Source: Eutypella sp. D-1 (Eukaryota; Ascomycota; Sordariomycetes; Xylariales; Diatrypaceae). Taken from it: a DNA stretch of 64,000 nt. The stretch's first letter is position 1. The number at the start of each line of letters is the position of its first letter. This document shows positions 10,857-22,858 of this stretch, piece after piece. The notes under the pieces are model-generated. The model made no database searches. It was not told the origin of the DNA and saw only the letters and a program-made list of their open reading frames with translations. The translations under genes and the position numbers were made by a program. The DNA is taken from positions 5,518,001 through 5,582,000 of the forward strand of contig JAJTTP010000001.1 in assembly GCA_023313575.1 (NCBI GenBank), read 5' to 3'.

Positions 10857-11331
10857 ATGGAACTTTTGTTTCGGGACAAGTGTTCCGTCTTTCGCCTAGG
10901 CGAGGCATCATCAGTCAGGGATTACACGATCGGAGGTGAGGGGGAATATATATGAAATGATGTGCTCCTTACTCCGCTCCCATGTGTCTAATGTCCGATG
11001 TACTGGGGACAGTCGGGATCAGCGACGTCTTGGAGTAGATGGGGATTTGTCTCTGCTGCGCGCTATTTGTCAAGGTTTGTCCCCTTAATTAATCTGGGTC
11101 ATACTTTGTATTTATTCACGCTATCGTGTAAGTAAAACATTGCTGTTTGAAGTAAACACCCGGGCGTGAATATGTAGCCGATCCCACAGATTTCCGAGAT
11201 CAGAAGAATCAGCAGCAAGCTCCGAAACAAGTTTCTAGATTATTTCCCGGTACATGGGAATCTCAACTACCTAGACAGGTGTCTACGTACGTAGGCCGGC
11301 TCGACTTTGCTTCCGCCTTTCTTACTTAATG
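10857..11331 (+). CDS. Candidate small spliced gene or truncated 5' gene end (uncertain)
   Basis: I do not recognise this. From ATG 10857 a frame runs 26 full codons (starting MELLFRDKCSVFRLGEASS) to a GTGAGG donor. A TAG acceptor near 11,040 and a CACAG acceptor near 11,193 would join two further short open segments in phase, ending at a TAA near 11,330 for a protein of roughly 85 residues. Support is only the TATA box, the C/T-rich leader and phase consistency. No homology is recognised. It sits 170 bp before telomere-like repeats, so it could also be the surviving 5' end of a longer gene broken at the junction. Confidence 0.2.
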
Positions 11332-11502
11332 ATAAGGAAGAGGGATTCATAATGAAGTGAAAGCCCCCTTTTATCCCGACGCCTGCCCGGTTGACTTACG
11401 TCGAAACATGTATGAAATTCAGTCCTGGAGTCTAGGTACGGGTAGCCCGATACGTTCAGGCGTTATATTCTCCAAAATACCATACATTCACTAAAGCCGT
11501 AG

Positions 11503-11626
11503 CCCTAACCCTAATCCCTTTCCCTAACCCTAAGTCTAACCCTAAGTCTAACCCTAAGCCTAACCCTATCCCTATCCCATATCCTTAACCATAACCTTAT
11601 CTTATATCCTTAACTATAACCTTAAA
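11503..11626 (+). repeat. Interstitial telomere-like CCCTAA array
   Basis: From 11,503 to 11,579 there are six exact CCCTAA hexamers interspersed with variants (CCCTTT, GTCTAA, GCCTAA, CCCTAT). The array then decays to CCTTAACCATAA-like units up to 11,626. All units read CCCTAA on the plus strand, as at the left end of a chromosome. No TTAGGG partner array is seen to the left, so this is not a simple head-to-head fusion. It lies exactly at the border between gene-type DNA and the AT-rich block. Confidence 0.85.
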
Positions 11627-12472
11627 CAGATTGCTAACATATATTTAATTAAACGTAATAAATAATATAATTATAAAAAAGTATAACTTATTAATTAAAA
11701 AGCAAATAAAAGATAATTAATATATTAAACGCGTTATTTAAATTATATAAAAGTTTTAAAACTAATATTAAAAAACGCGTTATATAAGCTTTATAAGTAC
11801 GGGTTATTTTTTTTAATTAATTATAAACGTATAATTAATAATTATTATCGGTAATAAAAAATCGGGGATTAAAGTTTTTTTTTTATTATATAATAATATT
11901 AATTATTTCGTTTTATTTAAAAATATATACTATTTTATACGGATTTATAACGGCGTAAAAAACGAAAACGTTAATAATAATTTTTATATAATTTAAATAA
12001 ATATTTATTTAATTATATTAATAAATAAAATAAATTATATAATAAATAAATTTTTTCCTTTTTATAATAACGGAATATAAATAATTTTTATAAATATTAA
12101 ATATTTATTATTAAATATAATAACTATTTAATATTTTAAAATCGTATTAATAAATATATTTATTTTTATATTAACTTTATTAATTAAATATAATATATAT
12201 AAATATTTAATATTAAATAATGTTTATTTTATAAAAGAATCGCTTAAAAATAATATATTTCGATTCCGGTTTTTACGAAGATATTAAAATATAAATAAAG
12301 ATTATTTTTAATTAATTTTATTAGTTAAAATTAAATAATATATTTAATAAGTTTCGTAATACAGTAAAAAATAAATAACTTTTCGAAATAATTATCGATA
12401 TCGAAATATATTTCGAAATTTATATAAGTTATATTATATATTATACCGAAATAAACCTGTATATTCCGGATA
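11627..12472. repeat. Unassigned RIP-degraded sequence
   Basis: Between the telomere-like array and the first LTR. Extremely AT-rich with many TTAATTAA and TATAA words; no domain, LTR or terminal repeat recognised. Probably an older mobile element beyond recognition by eye. Confidence 0.6.
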
Positions 12473-12527
12473 TATAACGGCTGGTTTATTCTTAACTATT
12501 AATTTAATTAAAGGGTTTATGTTAATA

Positions 12528-12965
12528 TGTTATGACCTGGTCAGGTTATAAAAGGCCAAATGGGGCCAATAACAAATCACGATGCCATTCGAAAAAACGA
12601 GGCTTTTAGGAAAACCCAGCCACAGTGGGTCAGCCACGTTCGAGTCACGTAATAAAAAGGATAGCCAGGATAGCTAACTATCTTAATAATTTAAAATAGT
12701 TAAAATAACTAATTATCTTAACGATTTAAATAATAACCATATATTTTAATGTTAAGAATAAAGGATATAAAATAATATATAATTACGTTTATTACCTTTT
12801 TCCTAAATAATTTTTAAACTTACCAGCTTATAATATAATTTAATTATTTAAAGCATTTTTTATTATTATTATTAAACATAATTATTTATTACTTAAAACT
12901 TTAACATTTTTATTAATATAAACCTTTTAATTAAATTAATAATTAAGAATAAATTAGCCGTTATA
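12528..12965 (+). repeat. 5' LTR of element B
   Basis: 438 bp starting TGTTATGACCTGGTCAGG and ending GCCGTTATA (original CA end probably lost to RIP). The U3 half differs from those of A, C and D. The 3' half, from the TATA-like AAGGATATAAA onward, is shared by all copies. Confidence 0.9.
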
Positions 12966-13615
12966 TATTATAAGCTTTTATTTAATAATATTATTAACTT
13001 TAAATAATATCCGATAAAATGTTTTCTTTAAGCTAAAAACTTTAATAAATTATTAAATTATTACTCGAACGAATCGAATAAATTAAATAAATAATAATTA
13101 TAGCCGTAACTTAAAGGATTATACCCGTTAAATTTAAACCTAAAAAACTTAAACTTTATAATAATATTACCCCCGTATAACCTTTTTTTATTATAACCGC
13201 AACTTATTTATATTAATAACGTTATATATTAACCGAAAAAGCCGATAAAATTTTTAATATTATTTTATGTTTTACCGGAAAAATAGCTTAATAATTTAAA
13301 CCTATTTTAAATGCTTTTATAAGAATAAAAAAAAAGAAAAAACTATAAAAATTAAACGTTTTTTTAAAAAATATAAGAACTTTATAAAAAAAGTAAAAAC
13401 TAATTATAAAAACCCGGATAAAACCCGAGCCGTTACATAATAATTTTTAAACTTTAAATAAAAAAAAATAATTTATATTTACGCCGCGTAATTTAAACAG
13501 CTTATAATAAAAACTGATTAAAAAAACGATAAATTTTTTATTAATACGTTTTACCGAAGATTTAAAAGTACGGTTAAAAATAAGGTTATTTTATATAATA
13601 AACCAGGCATTATTA

Positions 13616-14043
13616 TGACGGCTGGTCTATTCCTAACTATTAATCCAATCAAGGGGTTTATGTTAATAAAAATGCTGGGGGTTTTAAATAATAAGTAATC
13701 ACGTTTGGTGATAATAAAGAAAAAGGTGCTTTAAGTAATTAAGTTATATTATAAGCTAATAAGCTTAAAAACTATTTAAAAAAGGTAATAAACGTAGTTA
13801 TATATTATTTATATCCTTTATTCCTAATATTAAAATATATGGCTATTATTAAATCGTTAAAATCGTATCCGAGTATAACGATTTAACGTCGTTAAGATTA
13901 TTACCGATTTAACCGATCTTTTTTAGTCGTATGGCGTATGTAATTTACTTTAATATAGCTATCTTTTTTTTTAAAATTTAAGTTAAGGATTTTTTTTTAC
14001 TGTATTAACTTTATTAGGCCTAATAGCCCGACCGGTTATAATA
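13616..14043 (-). repeat. 3' LTR of element A (reverse)
   Basis: 428 bp; on the minus strand it follows the purine-rich AAAAAGGGAAAAATCG. U3 is of the CCGGTCGGGC type, unlike B, C and D. Confidence 0.9.
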
Positions 14044-14329
14044 CGATTTTTCCCTTTTTAAAGTTTTATCCTTAAAACTTATTCCGTTTTTTCTGCGTTT
14101 TTTAATAAATTTTTTCTTTTTCTTTTTCTTTTTACTTCCTTTTTTTATTATATTTAGTCGTATGTTTAAACGTATTAAACCTTTTATAAAAATAACGTAA
14201 CGCAATTCTTTTTTAGCTGCCATATTATCCGCTGATCTTTCCGATATAGCTTTTTATTTTTATTATAAACGTCGCCATCTTAAGTATAAGGTTTTGGAAT
14301 CGGACTTTTCTCGTTATTTTTTTTATATT

Positions 14330-14758
14330 TAAAAAAACCAGCCTCGGTATAACGTTTTTAGCTTTATTATTAAACAGTTTTTTAAAATATTTTCTTAATA
14401 TCGTAAACTAAAAACGGAACTTAAAAAGGTTATAAAGGTTAAAAAACGTGTAAAAACGCGTATTCGACGTATTTAGAAATAGAAAAAAATGTGGTATAAA
14501 AAGATAATAAAAGCGGTATCTTGTAATATCGATAATTTGGAGAAGTTAAAAAAATTAAAGGAGAAAAAACGTTAAACGGAAAATGCACGTTTTACGGGGT
14601 TTATTAAAATATCGGTAAATCTTAAGATTATTCCAGATCTTAATTAGTTTAAAATAAATATATCGGGTAATTTTAATTAAGATATTATTTTTACTAATAT
14701 TTCCGTCGGCATTAGTAAAAATTTTTTAAAAAGCGTTAAACGTTTATTAAATAATTAA
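14330..14758 (+). pseudogene. Antisense coiled-coil frame of element A (RIP-broken)
   Basis: Opposite in strand to gag-pol and lying between the chromodomain end and the 3' LTR. Apart from TAA/TAG codons explicable as mutated CAA/CAG, the frame is open. It shows a charged, leucine-rich heptad-like segment followed by NARFTGFIK and DIIFTN motifs, ending at a TAA at 14,756-14,758. It aligns with the corresponding frames of C, D and B but differs in residues, so it is an independent sample of the same protein. No known function. Confidence 0.6.
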
Positions 14759-17700
14759 TAAATTTTTATATATTTTCGGAGTTATTATATCCTTTTTATT
14801 TAACCTTATATTCTATTCGTCCATTTTTTATTTATACGTTTAAGATTTTTTTTGCTTTATATTTATCTGCTTTTATTTCGACGTTATTTCGTTTTACTTT
14901 TATAACGTTTATATTCGTTACATCTTTAAATAAGGAAATATAAAAAATTAAATAAATCCTAATTTTTAATAATAAATCTAGTTCGTAATTATTTTCTGAT
15001 ATTTTTTTAATAACTGGGTACAGTCCGATATACTTATAATTAAGTTTTTTATTAAGTTATTTTATCGTAATATTTTTTATAACTAAATAAATTATATCTT
15101 TTTCCGAAAAAATTAATCCTTTTAACTTTTTTTAATTATAATATTTACTTATTCGTTAATGTATAAATTCGAGTTCTTTTTTTATTTTTTTATATAATTA
15201 TTTAAATTATTTTAATATTAATATGGCTTTAATATTATTTAATCCTTTTTTATAAACGTCTCGATAAATATCTGGAATAAATCCGAAATTAACGTTAATA
15301 AATGTTATCCGTATACTTTTGTAATAAGTTATGTTATAAGCTAATTATATAATAAATAATTATTTAACTTAATTATTTTGCTTATAATTAATATATTATC
15401 GAAAGTAAATTTTTAATATTTAATTAATTCGTTTTATTTATCCGTTTACTTAAAGTTTAAAAGCTGTTATAAATTTAAGGTTTAATCTTAATCTTATTAT
15501 AAAACTTTACTAAAATTTCGATACAAATATCGTTCCTTTATCGGAGATAATTTCGAATATAAGGCCGTATATTGCTATAATATGTTATAAAAAGATATAT
15601 ACCATTTATTTTACGTCGGTATTTTCGTTATATAAAATGAAATAAAAAAACTTTATAAATCGGTTAACGATTATAAATATGCTATCATAACCGTTACGTA
15701 TTACTGGATCTTTTAATATTAGTAATTTAGTAATAAAATCGAATATAATAGATTCTTATAATTATTTATTAACTGGTAATGGTTATAATTTTCCGTAAGG
15801 TTTATATCGTTTTATTTTAATTTTTCCATATATATCATATTGTTATTATATTTGTTATATTACTGATTTCATTTTATCGAATATATAAGTCCGTTATAAT
15901 CGTTTAAAAAGTTTATAATCTCCCGGATATCCGTATAAAAGATATTTGTAAATCTTTTATATTAATTATTCCTGTAATTCTTATAGTATTTATAGCTTTT
16001 TTATTTGTTTTTTTATTAATAATTCGTTATTATGTTATTCGATTTGCTTATATAAATTATTTTAAGTAATCTTAATAGCAGTTATTTATCGTTATTCCAG
16101 GTATCTTTTTAACGTTTATCGGAATACCGCGTATTTAATTAATATATACTTTTTTTCCATGGTAGGCTGCTTGTTAATAGTATTTGTTTATCCGTTTTTT
16201 AATCCTTTTTTATAAATAATAATATAATCGAATTCTGTAAAATACTTAGCGTATCGTAACTATTTTCCGCTAAAGGTTTAAATAATAAAAAAATATGCAA
16301 TATTCTTATGGTCGGTATAAACTTTAATTTAATGCATATTTTTTATAAAATAATATTTAAATTCCTTAAATACGTTAACGATAATAAGAAATTTTTTATC
16401 GTAAATCGGATAATTAAGTTCGGTTTTAATAAGTTTATAAAAATAAAATGCGATAAAATGTAATTTTCCTTTTTTATCTCGTTATTTAATTTATGTTCCG
16501 AAAACGTAATCCGAGGCGTCGGTTTTTAGCTTAACGGGTTTTTTAAAATCGTATATAATAAGTATTAATTCGTTAATAATAACGTTTTTTAATTTTTTAA
16601 AAAATTTATTTACTTTATTAATTTATATAAACCGTTTATCTTTTTTTATTAATTCCGTAAAAAGTGTTATAATATATCCAAATCGTTATATAAATTTCCG
16701 ATAATAATTTGCCAAACCGAAAAAAGCTTATATTTCCTTTATACTAATAAGCATTTTTTAATCTTTAATAATCGCGATTTTCTTAAGGTCCATTTTAATA
16801 TATTCGGGGGTAATAATATATCCGAGGAATTCCATTTTTTATATATAAAATACATTTTTTTCGGGTTCTATTAATAAATTAATATCTTATAATGTTTATA
16901 ATACCTTATATATATGCTTTTCATATTATTTTTTTAATTCCGAATAAATAAGGATATCGTTAAAATAATAAATAATAAAAACATTAAAATATTTTCGTAA
17001 AACGTGGTTAATTATGCGTTAAAATAATACTGATATATTAATTAATCCGAAAAGCATAATTAAATATTTAAATAAGCCGTATTTCGTTTTAAAAACTATT
17101 TTCCACTTATTTCCGGGTTTAATTTTAATATAATAATACCTATTTTTAAAATTTAAGGTGGTAAATTATTTAGCTCCGTATAAACGGTCCTTTATTTTAA
17201 TAATAAATAATAACGGTATTCGGTTTTTAACGGTAATCTCGTTTAATTATCGGTAATCGATTATTAATTATAATTTACCGTTTTTTTAGGCATAAATATA
17301 ATAAAGTATTTTATTAATAATTTTAATCGTTAAATATATCTTTTTATTAACTTATCTTTAAAATATTCTTGTAATTTTTTAAGTTTAATTTCGTTAAGGT
17401 TATAAATTTTATGGAATCGTAACGTTTTTCCTTTTATTAAAACAATCTCGTGGTCCTATTTATTATGTTATAATAATCCTTTTTTAAATTTTTCGCGAAA
17501 CATTTTATCGTATTAATAATATTATAATAGTACGTTACGTATTCGTAATATCGTCATATTTTCTTTTTTTAAAATATTATTAAAAAAACGGAATCGTTAT
17601 CGGATAAATGTAATAATTCGATTAATCCTTTTTTCGTATCCTTTTTTTTTAATTTGTCGTATTTTTTTTAATAAGGTTTTTGTCGTATCTTTATATCCGT

Positions 17701-20057
17701 ACTTATTATCCGTTAAATATTAAAATCTTTTTTTTAAATTATCGTTAATTTTTAAAAAATAAGGAAATATTATTTAGCCAGTTTTTCAGTTAATCGATAA
17801 ATTATATTAATATAGCTATAGTTACTTAAAGATTATATCGTATTTTTTTAAAGGCATAATGTCGAAAATAACGTTTTATTTTTATTTTTCGATATATATG
17901 TTAAATTAATCGGTTTCCCGTAATACTTTTTTTTCGTTATATTTAAAAATATAACCTTCGGCTCCCGTTATATTATAAAGGTGTTATTTCTTTTTTTATA
18001 ATAACTATAACTTATTATATAGTTTTAAAATTATATAATTACCGTCGGCTCCGTTATTTATTATAACAGTATACTAATTATCCTTAACCTTTATTTATAT
18101 TATGGTATATCCGTATCGTTTTTAAACTTTTAAAATGGCTTATAAATATCGTATTACGTTTTTAAACCTTATAATACCGCTTTATAGCCTTAATATAAAC
18201 GGCCTTATTTTTTTAAATCCTTGCCGTAAACTTATACGGCGTTATACGGGTTATCGTAAAGTTTTTCTTTATTAGATTTTTTTTATACGTATAATTATTC
18301 CTTTATTATTAAATTTTCGTAAAAATGTTTAAGGCTAATCTTATTAAAAATTATCCTTTTTAATAAGTTTTTATAAACGTATAAGTCGGCGTTTAATAAT
18401 TTATCTTTTTAGCATCGGATTTTGTGTTTTTATTATTTAATTTTGTTCCGGATTTTTATGGTTTTTAACGTTTAATAAATATATTCGTTATAATGGCATA
18501 CCTAATATCCTCCGGGGTAAAATATCCTTTTTAACCACTTTTATTCGTACGGTACGCGGTTATAATAACGCCGAATTTCTTTATATTATCGTCGATCGGT
18601 TTCGTCTTTTTTTTGTTATAAAAAATCGAATCCTTCCTTAATTATTCGTTTAATTTGGCTAATAATACCGATTTTTCGTTCCTCGTATTAATAACATTTA
18701 TATTTTCGGCAATTAACGGGGTGTTTTAAAAAATATAACGTCCGAGTTTAAATTTTTTAATTAATAAACTTATCCTAATTACGAAATTATTATAAATAAA
18801 TTTTAAATCGTTATTTTTTAAAACGTTATTAAAATCGTTTAATATAAATACCGTACATTTTTTATGGTTTATAATTTTATCGTTTTTTAAGCTAATTAAT
18901 TAATCGTTTTATTTTTTTTTTTTTTACGAAATAGGCTTCCGTAAAAGTTTTTTTTTTATTATTATCGAGGTATTTGTTTTATTATTATTAACGTTATCGT
19001 TTTATTACGGCTTAAGCTAATTATTTAACCTTTTATAATCTTTATTAATAAATGTTATTATCCGAGTTTACGCGGCGGATTATTCCGAACGTTTTTTTAC
19101 CGGTAAAAGGTTATTTTCTTTCGGGTACGGGTTTTTAATTTTTATTTCGTTTAAATCCTTTATATTCTTTTTTAAAATATCCTATCTTGTTATAATTATA
19201 GCATTTAATTTATCGTTTATTTTTTCGTATTATATCGAACGATATAAATCCTAATGCCGTCCCGTAAAATATATCGGTAAGCTTTTAATTTTAATTCTTA
19301 TTATTTTAATATCTTTTAAATCCTTTAAGTACATAATATCTTTTTTTTTCTTAACGTTATTTAAATTATTTATTATCGATCTTAATTATTAAAGTAACGA
19401 ATTTATCGAAAACACCTGGTTTATTTTACGTAATAATTTTATCTTTAACCGAATTTTTAAATTTTCGATAAAATATATCGATAAAAAATTTATCGTTAAT
19501 TTAATCTGTTTTAGCGGCAAATTATTTAAATTACGTAACGTACGTATAAGCTGCCTTTTTTTATTTAAAGGTTAGAAGTTATTACGTAACGGCTCGGGCT
19601 TTATCCGGATTTCCGTAATTAACTTTCACCTTTTCCTCGAAATTTTTATATTTCTCGAAAAAATGTTTAGTTTCCGTAAATCTTTTTTTCTCCTTTACTT
19701 TTACGAAAGCATTTAAAATAGGTTTAAATTATTAAGCTATCCCCCCGGTAAAGCATAATATAATATTAAAAATTTTATTAATTTCCGTAATATATATATA
19801 ACGTTATTAATATAAATAAGTTGCGGCTGTAATAAAAAAAGGTTATACGGGGGTAATACCATTATAAGGTCCAGGTTTTTTAAGCTTAAATTTAACGGGT
19901 ATAACTTTTTAATTTATAAATGTAATTACCGTTTGCTCGATTTATTCGATTCGTTCGAATAATTATTAAATAACCTGTTAAAAATTTTGGCCTAAAAAAA
20001 ACATAATATCGGATATTACTTAAAGCTGATAACATTATTAAATAAAAGCTTATAACA

Positions 20058-20487
20058 TATAACGGTTAATTTATTCCTAACTATTAATTTAATTAAGGGG
20101 TTTATATTAACAAAAATGCTAAAAGTTTTAAATAATAAGTAATCACGTTTAATAATAATAAAAAAAAAGGTGCTTTAAGTAATTAAGTTATATTATAAGC
20201 TGGTAAGCTTAAAAACTATTTAAAAAAGGTAATAAATATAGCTATATATTATTTATATCCTTTATTCCTAACACTGGAATATATGGCTGTTATTAAATCG
20301 TTAAGATCGTATCCGAATATAACGATCTAACGTTATTAGGATCATTACCGATTTAACCGATCCTTTTTAATCGTATAACGCATGTGGCTTACTTTAATAT
20401 GGCTATCTCTTTCTCCAGAACTTAAGTCAGGGATTTTTTCTTACTGTGTTAGCCCCACTAGGCCCAATGGCCCGACCGGTTATAACA
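20058..20487 (-). repeat. 5' LTR of element A (reverse)
   Basis: 430 bp, ending on the plus strand with GGCCCGACCGGTTATAACA. It is followed by ATTATTAACAAATTCG, where element B resumes. Confidence 0.9.
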
Positions 20488-20630
20488 ATTATTAACAAAT
20501 TCGTTATTTTAATAATTAAAATCGATAACAGATAATTTAAATAACGTTAGGAAAAAAAAGGATATTATGTACTTAAAAGATTTAAAAAATATTAAAATAA
20601 TAAAAATCAGGATTAAAAACTTATTAATAC

Positions 20631-21059
20631 TGTTATGACCTGGCTAGGTCATTAGGCCCAAATAGGATTGGCACAAACAATCCCTGACCATGGCACTAAA
20701 AAGGACAGACACAATAAGATAAGCCATATTTGGGTTACGTGATAAAAAGGATAGCCTAAATAGCCCAATTATCTTAATAATCTTAAATAGCCTAAATAGC
20801 TTAGCTATCCTAATGATCTAATATTTAACATTATATTCTAATATTAAAAATAAAAGATATAAATAATATATAACTACGTTTATTACCTTTTTTTTAAATA
20901 ATTTTTAAACTTACCAGTTTATAATATAACTTAATTACTTAAAGCATTTTTCTTTTTATTATCACCAGATGTAACTACTTATTACTTAAAACCCCCAGCA
21001 CTTTTATTAATATAAATCCCTCGATTGGACTAATAATTAGGAATAAACCAGCCGTTATA
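20631..21059 (+). mobile_element. Solo LTR with perfect 5-bp target duplication
   Basis: 429 bp starting TGTTATGACCTGGCTAGG and ending GCCGTTATA, flanked by AATAC at 20,626-20,630 and 21,060-21,064. It interrupts element B within gag. It is clearly less RIP-damaged than its surroundings (it retains GGCACAAACAATCC and GACCATGGCAC), so it is younger or was spared. Confidence 0.92.
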
Positions 21060-22816
21060 AATACATTTTATAAGACGGCATTAAAACCTATATTACTCGA
21101 TATGATATAAAGAAATAAACAATATATTAAATATTATAATTATAATAAGATAGGATATTTTAAAAAAGAATATAAAAAATTTAAATAAAATAAAAATTAA
21201 AAACCTGTCCCCGAAAAAAAATAACCTTTTACCGGTAAAAAAACGCTCGGAATAATCCGTTACGTATATTCGGATAATAACATTTATTAATAAAAAATAT
21301 AAAAAGCTAAACGATTAATTTAAACCGTAATAAAATAATAACGTTAATAATAACAAAATAAATACCTCGATAACGATAAAAAAAAAGCTTTTACGAAAAC
21401 CTATTTCGTAAAAAAAAAAAAGATAAAATAATTAATTAATTAGTTTAAAAAACGATAAAATTATAAATTATAAAAAGTATACGGCATTTACGTTAAACGA
21501 TTTTAATAACATTTTAAAAAATAACGATTTAAAATTTATTTATAATAACTTGTTATGGCCTGACTAGGCCAGGTGGGGCAGGCAACCCTATTCGTTAACG
21601 GTATTACCGGAAAAATAAAGGCGTAAGCCAGCCATATTTAACAAGCCATAAAAAGAGCTATATATGGATCTGTTATAATCTATAGATTTAAAGGTATCAG
21701 TTAAATCCGTTACGATCTAAGGATTTAACATAACTACATATTTTAATATTAAAAATAAAAGATATAAATAATATATAATTACGTTTATTACCTCTTTTTT
21801 AGATAATTTTTAAAACTTATTAATTTATAATATAACTTAATTACTTAAAGCACCTTTTTTTTTGCTATTATTAAACGTGATTACTTATTATTTAAAACCT
21901 TAGCATTTTTGCTAATATAAACCCCTTAATTAAATTAATAATTAGGAATAAACCAGCCGTTATACGTTATAAGTTTTTATTTAGTAATATTATCAGCTTT
22001 AAACAATATCCGATATTATATTTTTTTTAGGCTAAAACCTTTAACAAATTATTAAATCATTACTTAAATAAATCGAACGAATCGAGTAAACGGCAATTAT
22101 AGCCGTAACTTAAAGGATTATACCCGTTAAATTTAAACTTAAAAAACCTGGACCTTATAATAGCATTACCCCCGTACGACCCTTTTTTATTATAACTGCG
22201 GCTTATTTATATTAATAACGCCATGTATTAACCGAAAAAACCGATAAAATTCTTAATATCGCCTTATGCTTTACCAAAAGGATAACTTAATAGTTTAAAC
22301 CCACTTTAAATGCCTTCGTAAAAATGGAAAAAAAAAAGAATTATAAAAATTAAACATTTTTTTAAAAAATACGAAAACTTCGTGAAAAAAATAAAAGCTA
22401 ATTACGGAAACCCGGATAAGGCCCGAGCCGTTATATAATAACTCCTAAACTTTAAGTAAAAAGGAACAGCTTATACTTACGTTACGTAATTTAAATAATT
22501 CGTAATAAAAACTGATTAAAAAAACGATAAATCCTTTATCGATACGTTTTACCGAGAACTTAAAGATACGGTTAAAAATAAAATCATTTTATATAATAAA
22601 TTAAGTATTATTAACAAATTCGCTGCCTTAATAATTAAAATCGATAACAAATAATTTAAACGATATTAAAAGAAAAAAGGATATTATGTATTTAAAAGAT
22701 TTAAAAAATATTAAAATAATAAAAATTAAAACTAAAAGCTTACCGATATATTTTATAGGACGGCATTAAAACCTATATCGCTCGATATAATATAAAAAAA
22801 TAAATAACAAATTAAA

Positions 22817-22858
22817 TGTTATAATTATAACAAAATGGGACATTTTAAAAAAGAATGC
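22817..22858 (+). pseudogene. Gag CCHC zinc knuckle remnant (element C)
   Basis: Reads C-Y-N-Y-N-K-M-G-H-F-K-K-E-C, a CX2CX4HX4C nucleocapsid knuckle with the second Cys replaced by Tyr through a single G-to-A change. Marks the end of gag; equivalent damaged copies occur near 21,130 (B) and 32,594 (D). Confidence 0.8.

Larger units (their letters stand above)
13616..20487 (-). mobile_element. Element A: full-length Ty3/gypsy element in reverse
   Basis: 6,872 bp inserted in element B. LTRs are 13,616-14,043 and 20,058-20,487. The rejoined flanks reproduce the uninterrupted sequence seen in element C near 22,600; the duplicated target lies within ATTATTA. Read on the minus strand it carries gag at the right end, RT with a YFNDILIYSE remnant of YxDD at 16,967-16,938, then integrase and a chromodomain toward 14,800. 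The left LTR is more RIP-mutated than the right one (GGCCTAATAGCCCG against GGCCCAATGGCCCG). The plus strand at about 14,330-14,758 carries the conserved antisense frame. Confidence 0.93.

Noticed and set aside
11503..11626. True chromosome end
   Set aside because: Units are degenerate, the array is short, and ordinary genes continue on its left side.
14020..14223. Lysine-rich 67-codon open stretch on the minus strand
   Set aside because: Spans the LTR/internal junction of element A in RIP-damaged DNA; Lys richness is a by-product of AT-rich composition.
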